From positions 1-64,000 of the forward strand of contig JAZTYA010000008.1 of assembly GCA_045636705.1 (NCBI GenBank): a stretch of DNA of 64,000 nucleotides. Direction: 5' to 3'. Positions 18,265 to 26,623 of the stretch are shown one piece after another (the first letter of the stretch is position 1; each line of letters opens with the position of its first letter). The stretch is from SFWF01 sp045636705 (GTDB lineage: Bacteria; Bacillota; Clostridia; Oscillospirales; Acutalibacteraceae). A program made the position numbers and the translations under genes. The notes under the pieces are model-generated. The model had not been told where the DNA came from, did not search any database, and was given only the letters and a program-made list of their open reading frames with translations.

Positions 18265-18615
18265 TTATTCGGATTTTTCTTTTCCTTTACCGGTTTCTTT
18301 AAGTTCAAAATGAATTAAAACACTCAGTAGTGCGCGAAGAAGAATTACGGCGCCCAAAATGTAAAGTTCATCAATTTTGCGAATAAGCACCGTGTTTAAA
18401 ATTTCGCCTGCCATCTTAAATTCAAGACCTGTTGCAAGTCCTTTTGCAAAGTGGTATTGAAGGTTTAACTTTTTGTGGAAAAAGGTGTTTTGGATATATT
18501 CCCAAAATGCCTTAATAGCACTCCAAACCACGACGAAGATACCCAAAATTTCAAGTATTGATATAACGAAAGGTAAAAAGTTTTCTATAAATTCGTGAAA
18601 AATATTCTCATGCAT
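18265..18615 (-). CDS. DUF1622 family membrane protein
   Basis: A 116-aa protein with three hydrophobic segments: VISILEILGIFVVVWSAI near residue 17, a middle helix, and LYILGAVILLRALLSVLI near 85. The middle LQYHFAKGLATGLEFKMAGE is the family signature. It has a charged Lys/Glu C-terminus. No function is established for the family. It lies 20 nt after cysK on the same strand and is probably in the same transcript; no functional link is obvious. Confidence 0.85.
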   Translation of the reverse strand: MHENIFHEFIENFLPFVISILEILGIFVVVWSAIKAFWEYIQNTFFHKKLNLQYHFAKGLATGLEFKMAGEILNTVLIRKIDELYILGAVILLRALLSVLIHFELKETGKGKEKSE

Positions 18616-18635
18616 TTACTTTTACTTCCTTATCT

Positions 18636-19562
18636 TTAAAAATAGTCTGGAACAGATAAATATCTAGAACCCGAGTCGGGCAAGATTACTACGATGTTTT
18701 TATCCTTGTTTTCTTCTCTTTCGGCCAATTCTTTTGCCGCCGCTAATGCCGCGCCCGAAGAAATACCAACCAAAATGCCGTCGCTTTGAGCAACATCCTT
18801 GCCAAAAACATAAGCATCCTCATCCGATACGGCAAAAACCTCGTCTAAAATATCGGTATCAAGGGTTTTTGGAATAAATCCTGCGCCGATACCTTGAATT
18901 TTGTGAGCACCTTTTTCCTTGCCCGAAAGAATTGCCGAAGATGACGGCTCAACACCGACAATCTTAATATTTGGAAGTTTTTCTTTTAAATATTTGCCGG
19001 TACCCGTAATTGTGCCTCCGGTACCAACAGCAGATACAAAAATATCAACTAAGCCGTCTAAAGATTCAAAAATTTCAGGTCCTGTTGTGTCATAGTGAGC
19101 CGAAGGGTTATCGGGGTTTATAAACTGTCCTGCAAGAATGGAATCAGGTATTTCCTTTAATAGTTCTTCTGCCTTTTTATTAGCGCCGTCCATACCAAAA
19201 GCACCCTCGGTCAAAACAACTTCGCCGCCGTAAGCCTCAATTAGCTTTATGCGTTCTGCCGACATAGTGTCGGGCATTGTGATAATAACCCTGTATCCAC
19301 GGGCAACGCCAACCATCGCAAGACCAATGCCGGTGTTACCACTTGTAGCCTCAATAATGGTAGCGCCTTTTTTAAGCTTGCCGTTTTCTTCAGCCTTAAT
19401 TATCATATTGAGAGCAACTCTGTCTTTTATAGAACCTGCAGGGTTAAAAAATTCGAGTTTTGCAAAAATTTTTGAGTTAAGACCATATTTACCTTCAAAC
19501 CCTTTAAGTCGAAGCATGGGAGTCTTACCAACAAGTTCGTCAATAGAATTATATAATTTCAT
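18636..19562 (-). CDS. cysK: Cysteine synthase (O-acetylserine sulfhydrylase)
   Basis: A 308-aa PLP enzyme that makes cysteine from O-acetylserine and sulfide. The PLP lysine lies in NPAGSIKDR, the substrate loop is EATSGNTGIG, and the phosphate-binding loop is GTGGTITGTGKYL. Full length for CysK. AAAGGA precedes the ATG by 9 nt. First gene of a short minus-strand unit with DUF1622. Sulfide supply genes are not in the window. Confidence 0.97.
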   Translation of the reverse strand: MKLYNSIDELVGKTPMLRLKGFEGKYGLNSKIFAKLEFFNPAGSIKDRVALNMIIKAEENGKLKKGATIIEATSGNTGIGLAMVGVARGYRVIITMPDTMSAERIKLIEAYGGEVVLTEGAFGMDGANKKAEELLKEIPDSILAGQFINPDNPSAHYDTTGPEIFESLDGLVDIFVSAVGTGGTITGTGKYLKEKLPNIKIVGVEPSSSAILSGKEKGAHKIQGIGAGFIPKTLDTDILDEVFAVSDEDAYVFGKDVAQSDGILVGISSGAALAAAKELAEREENKDKNIVVILPDSGSRYLSVPDYF

Positions 19563-19642
19563 ACAGCAATCCTTTTGTATTAATATATAATAATATTATC
19601 ATAACGAAATAAATCTTTCAATAGTAAAATATGCCTATAAAA

Positions 19643-19668
19643 AAACCGCAACGAAATCGTTGCGGTTT
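19643..19668 (-). terminator. Terminator of the CofE-like gene
   Basis: AAACCGCAACGA pairs with TCGTTGCGGTTT (12 bp, very short loop), with flanking A/T runs, just past the stop at 19677. Confidence 0.85.
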
Positions 19669-19676
19669 AAAAAATT

Positions 19677-20870
19677 TTATTCAGCTGTATAGTTATCGAA
19701 ATAACCTTGAATGAATACGATAGGTGTTCCCTTGTCACCCGAACCTGAAGTTAGGTCGCAAAGTGAACCGATAAGGTCGGTAAGTCTTCTCGGTGTAGTA
19801 CCTTCTGAAGCCATCTGACCTACGAGGTTGCCGTCCTTCTCCTGAATCTTGCTCTTAATAGCCTCTTTGAGTTCGTCACCCGAAAGAGCAGAGAAATCAT
19901 TGTCTGCAAGGTATTTTAGCTTAAGCTCGTTAGGAGTTCCTTCAAGACCTTTAGTGTACGCAGGAGCAACAACAGGGTCTGCAAGTTCCCAAATCTTACC
20001 AACGGGGTCCTTAAACGCACCGACGCCGTAAACCATAACCTCAATGTTCTTGCCGGTAGCTTCAAAAAGCTTCTTCTGAATAGCATCAACAATCGGCTGA
20101 CACTCACGAGGGAAGAGTTTAACCTTGTCTTCGGTTGCCTTGTTAGAACCTAAAAGACCATAGTTTTCGTTATATCCGCTGCCGTTTTGAGAGGTGGTAA
20201 GAATTTCGTCAAGACCGAAAACCTTCTCTGCACCCGAAGCTTTTAAAATGCGCTTTGTACGAGCTCTTGTGTGAATATCACAGCAAAGAACGTTCTTCGT
20301 ATAGTTTAAAATAGATTTAGCGTTGTTTGCAAAAACTATTTCACATTCAGCACCGCTTTCACGGATAAGGGTTTCGTAATATTCAACATAATCAATACCT
20401 GTAAAGGTGTGCTTTTCGAAACCGAAAAGCTCACGGTATTTTTCGAGTGTTAATACATCGGTGTAAGGATTAACGCCTTTTTCATCGATTGCATCTAATG
20501 AAATAAGATGATTGCCAACCTCATCAGAGGGGTAGGAAAGCATTAAAACAACCTTTTTAACACCCTTTGCAATACCACGAAGGCAAATTGCAAAACGGTT
20601 ACGGCTTAAAATGGGGAAGATAACACCTAAAGTGTCACCGCCAAACTTAGCCTTAACATCAGCTGCGATATCATCAACTGTAGCATAGTTACCTTGCGCA
20701 CGGGCAACGATAGCCTCGGTCATAGCAACTACGTCACGGTCGTTAAACTTAAATCCGTCATCCTTTGCTGCCTCAAGAATGGAGGAGGTTACGATATCAA
20801 CGATATCATCTCCTGCTTTGATAATCGGCGCTCTAATGCCGCGTGAAACTGTGCCTACTGCACGACTCAT
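19677..20870 (-). CDS. Coenzyme F420:L-glutamate ligase-like (CofE family) protein
   Basis: A 397-aa protein beginning MSRAVGTVSRGIRAPIIKAG with DRDVVAMTEAIVARAQGNY, the N-terminal signature of the F420_ligase (CofE-like) family, which in methanogens adds glutamate to F420-0. No other F420 gene is in the window, and most gut Clostridia do not make F420, so the true substrate is probably another gamma-glutamyl or amide ligation. The start at 20870 has AAAGGAG 9 nt upstream; an 18-codon extension lacks a ribosome site. It has its own promoter (TTGAAA-17-TATAAT) and terminator. Confidence 0.75.
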   Translation of the reverse strand: MSRAVGTVSRGIRAPIIKAGDDIVDIVTSSILEAAKDDGFKFNDRDVVAMTEAIVARAQGNYATVDDIAADVKAKFGGDTLGVIFPILSRNRFAICLRGIAKGVKKVVLMLSYPSDEVGNHLISLDAIDEKGVNPYTDVLTLEKYRELFGFEKHTFTGIDYVEYYETLIRESGAECEIVFANNAKSILNYTKNVLCCDIHTRARTKRILKASGAEKVFGLDEILTTSQNGSGYNENYGLLGSNKATEDKVKLFPRECQPIVDAIQKKLFEATGKNIEVMVYGVGAFKDPVGKIWELADPVVAPAYTKGLEGTPNELKLKYLADNDFSALSGDELKEAIKSKIQEKDGNLVGQMASEGTTPRRLTDLIGSLCDLTSGSGDKGTPIVFIQGYFDNYTAE

Positions 20871-20929
20871 ACAGAACAACTCCTTTAATAATAAGCAAAA
20901 ACAGATTAACTGTTTCAAAAACAAAAATT

Positions 20930-20958
20930 ATTATATCATTATATATATAAGTTTTCAA
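20930..20958 (-). promoter_or_regulatory. Promoter of the CofE-like gene
   Basis: Minus strand TTGAAA (20953-20958), 17-nt spacer, TATAAT (20930-20935). The leader carries a short AAACAG/CTGTTT hairpin before the ribosome site. Confidence 0.75.
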
Positions 20959-21041
20959 TATTTTTTCTTAATTATTTGCAATTTTTTTAAAAAAGGCTTT
21001 TCTTTTTTTCTAAAATGTGGTTTAATATAAATATGACATAC

Positions 21042-21118
21042 GGAGGCATAGCTCAGTTGGTTAGAGTACTTGCTTGACATGCAAGGGGTCGCAGATTCAA
21101 GTTCTGCTGTCTCCACCA
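21042..21118 (+). tRNA. tRNA-Val(GAC)
   Basis: A 77-nt cloverleaf with encoded CCA: acceptor GGAGGCA/TGTCTCC, D-arm GCTC/GAGT, anticodon stem CTTGC/GCAAG with loop TTGACAT (anticodon GAC, valine), and T-arm GCAGA TTCAAGT TCTGC. A terminator follows. Confidence 0.95.
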
Positions 21119-21148
21119 AAAACCCGTTCACAAGAACGGTTTTTTTTA
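21118..21148 (+). terminator. Terminator of tRNA-Val
   Basis: AAACCCGTTC / GAACGGTTT stem with one bulged C and an ACAA loop, then a run of eight T. Confidence 0.8.
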
Positions 21149-21156
21149 TTTTCTAT

Positions 21157-21185
21157 TTGACAAATTTTGGTTCTAGGTATATAAT
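21157..21185 (+). promoter_or_regulatory. Promoter of the TPP riboswitch-thiT unit
   Basis: A perfect consensus: TTGACA (21157-21162), 17-nt spacer, TATAAT (21180-21185). It fires about 30 nt before the aptamer. Confidence 0.9.
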
Positions 21186-21213
21186 GTGCTTGCCGAACAG
21201 AAAATTGAATACA

Positions 21214-21296
21214 ATAATCAGGGGTGCCGCAAGGCTGAGATGTCTAAGGACAAACCCTTTAACCTGATATGGATAATGCCGTCGTAGGGAGATTAG
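21214..21296 (+). promoter_or_regulatory. TPP (thi-box) riboswitch aptamer
   Basis: Contains the conserved thi-box pieces in order: GGGGTGCC, GGCTGAGA (21233-21240), ACCCTTT...ACCTGAT, GGATAATGCC and GTAGGGA. P1 is closed by TAATC/GATTA at the ends. Binding of thiamine pyrophosphate should favour the terminator hairpin at 21309-21345 and switch off thiT. Confidence 0.95.
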
Positions 21297-21308
21297 TTCT
21301 AGAATAAT

Positions 21309-21345
21309 TTTGCCGCACGGAGTTTTTTGTGCGGCAAATTTTTTT
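21309..21345 (+). terminator. Riboswitch expression-platform terminator
   Basis: TTTGCCGCAC (21309-21318) pairs with GTGCGGCAAA (21329-21338), followed by seven T. It sits between the TPP aptamer and the thiT ribosome site, so control is by transcription termination. Confidence 0.9.
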
Positions 21346-21364
21346 AAGAACAGGAGAAAAACAA

Positions 21365-21919
21365 ATGAACAAAAAAACACTTTACACCCTCTGTGAAGCG
21401 AGCGTTATGATAGCTTTGGCTATCGTGCTCTCATTCGTAGAAATTCAGCTCGGAGCCTCGGGTGGCTCGATAAACTTCACTATGCTTCCCATTTTGATTA
21501 TAGCGTTTCGTCACGGAAGCGTTTGGGGAGTAGGCTCGGGTATGCTTTTCGGACTTATTAAATGCATAATCGGAAGCGGACTTGGTTGGGGACTACCCTC
21601 TATATTGCTCGATTATGTCTTGGCATACGGTGCAGTAGGAATGGCAGGACTGCTTAGAAACATAAAGTATTCCTTATTTTTCGGCTCATTACTCGGTTGC
21701 ACACTTCGTTATGCTATCCATTTTATAAGCGGAATTGTCCTTTACGCAATTACAGTACCTACCGAAATTGAAACGGTAAATATGGTGTTTTCAAATGCCT
21801 GGGCATATTCTGCCGTATATAACCTAGTTTATATGGTTCCTAGCAGCATAGTTTGTATTGCTCTTGCATGCGCTTTGAAAAAACCGCTTGAACAAATGAA
21901 AAAAATGACCGACAGATAG
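21365..21919 (+). CDS. thiT: Thiamine ECF transporter substrate-binding subunit ThiT
   Basis: A 184-aa membrane protein with about six hydrophobic segments, the S component that binds thiamine for a shared energy-coupling (EcfAA'T) module encoded elsewhere. The family pattern is clear in the N-terminal half (SFVEIQLGASGGSINFTMLP, RHGSVWGVGSGMLFGLI) and the identification is reinforced by the TPP riboswitch directly upstream. The start is the ATG at 21365 with AGGAG 8 nt before it; the longer frame begins inside the riboswitch terminator. Confidence 0.95.
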   Translation: MNKKTLYTLCEASVMIALAIVLSFVEIQLGASGGSINFTMLPILIIAFRHGSVWGVGSGMLFGLIKCIIGSGLGWGLPSILLDYVLAYGAVGMAGLLRNIKYSLFFGSLLGCTLRYAIHFISGIVLYAITVPTEIETVNMVFSNAWAYSAVYNLVYMVPSSIVCIALACALKKPLEQMKKMTDR

Positions 21920-21924
21920 ATATC

Positions 21925-21953
21925 TTGACAACACTTTTTCTGTATGTTAAAAT
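21925..21953 (+). promoter_or_regulatory. mscL promoter
   Basis: TTGACA (21925-21930), 17-nt spacer, TAAAAT (21948-21953), about 40 nt before the mscL ATG. Confidence 0.8.
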
Positions 21954-21992
21954 TTGTTTAGTTTAATACTAAACAAAAAGGGGATACATATT

Positions 21993-22424
21993 ATGAAAAA
22001 GTTTTTCGACGAATTTAAAGCTTTTATTGCCAAGGGTAATGTAGTTGATATGGCTGTAGCAGTTATCATCGGCGGTGCTTTTGGCAAGATAGTTACAAGC
22101 CTTGTAAACGATATTATTATGCCGCTTATCGGTCTTTTGGTCGGCGGTCTTAACGTAACCGACTGGAAGATTGAACTCAAACCGGCAGAGGTTTTGATTG
22201 ACGGCACTATTAAGGATGCGATTTATTTAAATTACGGCAACTTTATTCAGTTGATAATCGACTTCCTTATCGTTGCTTTCTGCATTTTTGTTGCTCTTAA
22301 AGTAATCCTTGCTATGCAAGAGAAATTTACAAAGAAGAAGGAAGAAGAGGAAGTAGTAGAAGAAGCTCCCGCCGAAACCGAACTTGATATCTTAAAAGAA
22401 ATTCGCGATTCTTTAAAGAAATAA
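21993..22424 (+). CDS. mscL: Large-conductance mechanosensitive channel MscL
   Basis: A 143-aa pentameric channel subunit that opens under membrane tension during hypo-osmotic shock. It starts MKKFFDEFKAFIAKGNVVD, then TM1 (VAVIIGGAFGKIVTSLVND), a periplasm-side loop, TM2 (LIIDFLIVAFCIFVALKVI) and an acidic helical C-terminus ending LDILKEIRDSLKK, which forms the cytoplasmic bundle. The start at 21993 follows AAAAGGGGATACA; a 13-codon longer frame begins immediately after the -10 box and has no ribosome site. Monocistronic, with its own promoter and terminator. Confidence 0.97.
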   Translation: MKKFFDEFKAFIAKGNVVDMAVAVIIGGAFGKIVTSLVNDIIMPLIGLLVGGLNVTDWKIELKPAEVLIDGTIKDAIYLNYGNFIQLIIDFLIVAFCIFVALKVILAMQEKFTKKKEEEEVVEEAPAETELDILKEIRDSLKK

Positions 22425-22430
22425 TAAGAA

Positions 22431-22462
22431 AAAATTGCCCTGAACAATTTCAGGGCAATTTT
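22431..22462 (+). terminator. mscL terminator
   Basis: AAAATTGCCCTGA pairs with TCAGGGCAATTTT (13 bp), followed by T. Confidence 0.85.
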
Positions 22463-22485
22463 TGCAACTTGAAAGGAAGAAAATT

Positions 22486-23490
22486 TTGTCTAAAATTTTA
22501 GTAGTATTCACAGGCGGCACAATAGGAAGCGCAGTAAACGAAAAAGGCAATATTGATACAGACAAAAGCTCTAAGAAGCTCCTTTTGGACCTATACAAAA
22601 AACACAGTGAAAACGATACCGAGTTTTTAGTGGCAGAGCCTTATTATGAGCTTAGTGAAAACCTTAGCTCTTTTCATTTTAATAAGCTTATAAGCTTTTT
22701 TAATTCGCTTGATTATAGCGGGCTTGACGGAATAATCTTAACCCACGGAAGTGATACGCTTTCTTACACTTCTTCGGTGCTTTCATTTGCACAAAGACAT
22801 ATTTCTGTACCACTTGTGCTAATAGCGGCAAATTATCCTCTTTTGGATGAGAAAAGCAACGGACTGGAGAACTTTTCCGCGGCTGTTTCTTTAATAAATA
22901 GCGGTTTTTATAAAAGAGGAATTTTTGTTTGTTACTCTAATATAAAAGGGGAAACAAGCGTATTTTTAGGCTCAAGACTTTTAGAGGCAGACCACCTTTT
23001 TGACAAATTTAAAGGGGTTGATAATTCCTGCCTTTGCAAAATAGTAAAAGAAAAAGTTATACCAAACGAAAATTCACTTAACCCTTCAAAAGAAGAAATT
23101 AACAAACAAAAAGCTCCCCTAAAATTTGGAGAGCTTAAGGATAATATTTTACTTTTAAGGTCTTATCCCGGTCAAAACTTTGAAAACATAGGTTTAAACG
23201 GAGTAAAAGCGGTATTAATGGTAGGTTATCACAGCGCTACCGTGTCAGACTCAAAAATCCAAAACCTTTCATTTTGGAACTTTGCAAAGCGTTGCCGTGA
23301 AAACAAAATTGATATTTTCATTTCCTCATTCAAGGAAGAAAACGGCGCTGTTTATCAAAGCTTAAAAGGCGAGTTTAACCGCCTTTGTAATATATCTGTA
23401 GAAGCGGCTTACACAAAACTTATTTTGGCATACTCTACCGAAAACCCTCAAAAAATAATAGATGAAACCTTGTATTTTGAAAGCCTTTAA
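22486..23490 (+). CDS. L-asparaginase family protein
   Basis: A 334-aa protein with the asparaginase start SKILVVFTGGTIGSAV, whose first Thr is the expected nucleophile position, and a second catalytic block THGSDTLSYTSS, where the usual GTDT is GSDT. The C-terminal VGYHSATVSD stretch is also family-like. Overall it is a divergent cytoplasmic (type I-like) asparaginase; a glutaminase or other amidohydrolase role is possible. The TTG at 22486 is preferred because GAAAGGAAG lies just upstream; the earlier TTG lies in the mscL terminator. It converges with the AEC permease gene, and the two stop codons overlap by 4 nt. Confidence 0.8.
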   Translation: MSKILVVFTGGTIGSAVNEKGNIDTDKSSKKLLLDLYKKHSENDTEFLVAEPYYELSENLSSFHFNKLISFFNSLDYSGLDGIILTHGSDTLSYTSSVLSFAQRHISVPLVLIAANYPLLDEKSNGLENFSAAVSLINSGFYKRGIFVCYSNIKGETSVFLGSRLLEADHLFDKFKGVDNSCLCKIVKEKVIPNENSLNPSKEEINKQKAPLKFGELKDNILLLRSYPGQNFENIGLNGVKAVLMVGYHSATVSDSKIQNLSFWNFAKRCRENKIDIFISSFKEENGAVYQSLKGEFNRLCNISVEAAYTKLILAYSTENPQKIIDETLYFESL

Positions 23491-24425
23491 AGGAATAGCG
23501 ACTGCGCAAATGCCACGATAGCAGGCATTGTAATAATTGAAAGAATAGTGGTAATTGCAACGAGGTTTGAGGCCGCAACGCTGTCGTTTTCGAATCTTGT
23601 TGCGAACATGGTGGTTGCCGCCGCGATAGGTGCGCTTGCCGAAACAATAATTGACACGGGAATAATTCCTCTAACCCCTGCAATGTAAAGCACTATCATA
23701 GCTACTAAGGGTATAAATATTAAGCGCAGAAATGCTAAAAGATATGTAACGGGAAGTTTTAGAGCCGACAAGAAATTACTTTTAGCAAGTGAAAAACCTA
23801 TAACTATCATAGCAAGAGGCGTGTTGAGCGAAGCCATACTGGAAATTACACCGCTTAATACATTAGGGATAGGCAGTGAAGTTATAAATACCGTAAGGCC
23901 TAAAATCGTACCTATAATACCGGGATTGATGAGCAATTTCTTTGCCGATATGTACTTTTTATCTCCACTCATACAAATAAGGCCGTATGACCAAAGGGTA
24001 AGCTGGAAGATAACAACGTAAGCGGTGCCGTAAAACACACCGTCATCGCCGAAAATTGCCTGCTGAAGCGGAATTCCCATATATCCTGAGTTTGCAAAAA
24101 CAACACCAAAGCGGAAAACTCTGTTTATGGCCTTTTCTTTGTCTTTAAAAATAATAGTTGCAAGCGTAATGTTAAAAATATGAATGAGAATTACAATTAC
24201 CAAAACGAAAAGAAGTTCTTTAAGCTTGCTTGCATCAAATTTTCTTGAAAAAGAGTTGATAATTAAGCAGGGCGTTACAAAATACATAACAAGGTCGGAC
24301 ATAACCTTAGAACCCTCTTCAGAAATGAGTCGGGTTTTTTGTCCAACAAAACCAAAAGACATCATTAAAAATAATGATAAAACCTGAAAAAATACCGTAA
24401 TAAAATTATTTAACACATATATCAC
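23487..24425 (-). CDS. AEC (auxin efflux carrier) family permease
   Basis: A 312-aa integral membrane protein with roughly ten hydrophobic segments arranged as two repeats (FGFVGQKTRLISEEG near the N-terminus, GFSLAKSNFLSALKLP in the second half). The gap-bearing MGIPLQQAIFGDDG and SASAPIAAATTMFATRFEND are typical of the Mem_trans family. Members export or import small organic acids such as malate; the substrate here is unknown. It is transcribed alone on the minus strand, tail-to-tail with the asparaginase gene without a terminator between them. Confidence 0.88.
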   Translation of the reverse strand: MIYVLNNFITVFFQVLSLFLMMSFGFVGQKTRLISEEGSKVMSDLVMYFVTPCLIINSFSRKFDASKLKELLFVLVIVILIHIFNITLATIIFKDKEKAINRVFRFGVVFANSGYMGIPLQQAIFGDDGVFYGTAYVVIFQLTLWSYGLICMSGDKKYISAKKLLINPGIIGTILGLTVFITSLPIPNVLSGVISSMASLNTPLAMIVIGFSLAKSNFLSALKLPVTYLLAFLRLIFIPLVAMIVLYIAGVRGIIPVSIIVSASAPIAAATTMFATRFENDSVAASNLVAITTILSIITMPAIVAFAQSLFL

Positions 24426-24558
24426 CGAGGAAGATTATAAATAAAAACTGTAAAATAGTCAATATTTTTTAAAATATATGTGGAGTTTTATCGATATTTA
24501 TTATATAATGGATAAAATAAAAGTTTTCACAGCAGGTGAATTTCGGAGGTAAGAAAAG

Positions 24559-26001
24559 TTGAAAAGAAATTTAACAATGCTTATGGACTTATATGAAATG
24601 ACCATGGCGAACGGAATTTTCAAGAGCAACAAAAAGGATGAAATAGCTTATTTTGATATGTTTTTCCGTAGAGTTCCTGACGGTGGCGGTTATGCCATTA
24701 TGGCAGGACTTGAACAGCTTATGGAGTATTTTAATAATCTTCATTTTGAAGAGGATGATATCGAATATTTAAGGTCAACAGGACTTTTTGGCGAGGAGTT
24801 TTTGGACTATCTTAAAGACTTTAACTTTACCTGTGACGTTTGGGCAGTACCCGAGGGAACACCTATTTTCCCAATGGAACCGATAGTAACAGTAAGAGGA
24901 CCTGCTATTCAAGCTTTTTTAGTTGAAACAATGGTTCTTTTAACTATAAACCACCAGTCTTTAATTGCTACAAAGAGTAACCGTATCTGTTCGGTTGCGG
25001 GAACAAGACCTGTTATGGAGTTTGGCGCAAGGCGTGCCCATGGTTACGATGCCGCTTACTATGGTGCAAGAGCCGCAATAATTGGCGGATGCGTTGGAAC
25101 CTCTAATGTTAAAACCGCAAAGGATTTCGGTGTTAAAGCGTCGGGTACAATGGCACATAGCTGGGTACAACTTTTTGATAACGAATATTTAGCATTCAAA
25201 AGTTATGCAGAGGAGTATCCTGACAGTTGCACACTCCTTATTGACACCTACAACGTTTTAAAATCGGGTCTTCCGAATGCAATTAAATGCTTCGACGAGG
25301 TTTTAAAACCGCTAGGTCAAAGACCAAAGGGCGTTAGAATTGACAGCGGAGATATAGCATACCTTTCTAAAAAAATCCGCAAGGCGCTGGATGATGCAGG
25401 ATATCCCGACTGTGCTATAGTTGTATCAAACTCGCTTGATGAGTATCTAATTAAAGAACTTGATAATCAGGGCGCAAAGGTAAATAGCTTCGGCGTTGGC
25501 GAAAGACTTATAACCGCGTCGAGCGAAGCTGTTTTTGGCGGCGTTTATAAGCTTGCCGCTGTTGAGGATGAAAAGGGAGAGATTATCCCGAAAATTAAGA
25601 TTAGCGAAAACATAGCCAAGATTACACTTCCCGGCGTTAAAATTCCATGGCGTTTATATGACAGGGAAACGGGTAAGGCATTAGCCGATGTTATTTGTAT
25701 GAACTATGAAAAAATAGATGATACTAAGCCTTATGAAATCTTTGACCCCGTTCACACGTGGAAGAGAAAAACAGTTACAAATTTTGTGGCTAAAAAGCTT
25801 CAGATAAAACTCTTTGAAAAGGGTGAACAGGTTTACAAAAGTCCTTCGGTTAAGGATATTTCTGCATACAGAAAACAGTGTGTGGACAACCTTTGGGAAG
25901 AGGTTAAGAGATTTGAAAACCCACACGCTTACTATGTTGATTTGTCGCAAGAACTATGGGATTTAAGACAAGAATTACTCAAAAGGGGAAATGCACAATG
26001 A
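24559..26001 (+). CDS. pncB: Nicotinate phosphoribosyltransferase
   Basis: A 480-aa NAD-salvage enzyme joining nicotinate and PRPP to give nicotinate mononucleotide. It shows the opening NLTMLMDLYEMTMANG, the PDGGGYAIMAGLEQ segment, the central MEFGARRAHGYDAAYYGA core, the SGTMAHSWVQLF loop and the GVRIDSGD block near residue 260. It starts at TTG with GGAGGT 9 nt upstream, and a TATAAT lies near 24505. It heads a three-gene unit with a lipoprotein (ATGA overlap) and a GH94 enzyme, an unusual partnership. Confidence 0.96.
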   Translation: MKRNLTMLMDLYEMTMANGIFKSNKKDEIAYFDMFFRRVPDGGGYAIMAGLEQLMEYFNNLHFEEDDIEYLRSTGLFGEEFLDYLKDFNFTCDVWAVPEGTPIFPMEPIVTVRGPAIQAFLVETMVLLTINHQSLIATKSNRICSVAGTRPVMEFGARRAHGYDAAYYGARAAIIGGCVGTSNVKTAKDFGVKASGTMAHSWVQLFDNEYLAFKSYAEEYPDSCTLLIDTYNVLKSGLPNAIKCFDEVLKPLGQRPKGVRIDSGDIAYLSKKIRKALDDAGYPDCAIVVSNSLDEYLIKELDNQGAKVNSFGVGERLITASSEAVFGGVYKLAAVEDEKGEIIPKIKISENIAKITLPGVKIPWRLYDRETGKALADVICMNYEKIDDTKPYEIFDPVHTWKRKTVTNFVAKKLQIKLFEKGEQVYKSPSVKDISAYRKQCVDNLWEEVKRFENPHAYYVDLSQELWDLRQELLKRGNAQ

Positions 26002-26612
26002 AAAGAATAATAGCAATTTGTCTATCACTTGTTTTAATAGCTTGTGTCTTTTCGGCATGCTCAAACGAAGTTACCTCTTCAAACGATATAACCGATAATA
26101 AAACGGCTATTCTAGAGGGCAAAGAAAATGGCAAAATTCCTGAAATTGATTATGCTTTAGGCGATAATCCTGACGGTATAAAAAAGCATTTTGATGACCT
26201 TTTAGCAAAAGATGACCATTCTGAAGAAGAAAATCACAACCACTCGCACGACGAGGTTACAAATTTTACCATAACTGAAGGCATAAGCACCGTAAAAATG
26301 GATGCAGGTAAGTTTGTTTATCATTATGAAAAGGATAAAAAAGCAAACGGCATTTCGGTAATTGTATCTTATACAAAGGCATTCGGATTTACTGCAGGAG
26401 AAACAATAATGCAAGAGGTATCTGATTGCTTTGAGCAAAACTCTATCACTACATTTACTGCTAGTGAAGATGATATGTACTTTTTGGTTTATCCGCTTGA
26501 TGATTGTATGATTTTAAGAAACGAGTCGGATAATATAAGACTTGATTTCTATTTTAGCGAAAACGTACTGGTAGCAGTAGTGCTAATGGATAAGAATAAC
26601 TGGACAGTATAG
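25998..26612 (+). CDS. Predicted lipoprotein with His-rich segment
   Basis: A 204-aa protein with an N-terminal lipoprotein signal: MKRIIAICLSLVLIACVFSAC, with the lipobox FSAC giving a lipidated Cys about 21 residues in. After a linker comes a His/Glu-rich stretch (HSEEENHNHSHDE, about residues 74-86) that could bind metal ions, then a compact domain of mixed sheet and helix with no family I recognise. The ATG overlaps the pncB stop by 4 nt, and GH94 follows 11 nt later. It should be anchored on the outer face of the membrane. Function unknown. Confidence 0.75.
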   Translation: MKRIIAICLSLVLIACVFSACSNEVTSSNDITDNKTAILEGKENGKIPEIDYALGDNPDGIKKHFDDLLAKDDHSEEENHNHSHDEVTNFTITEGISTVKMDAGKFVYHYEKDKKANGISVIVSYTKAFGFTAGETIMQEVSDCFEQNSITTFTASEDDMYFLVYPLDDCMILRNESDNIRLDFYFSENVLVAVVLMDKNNWTV

Positions 26613-26623
26613 GGGTATAACCT

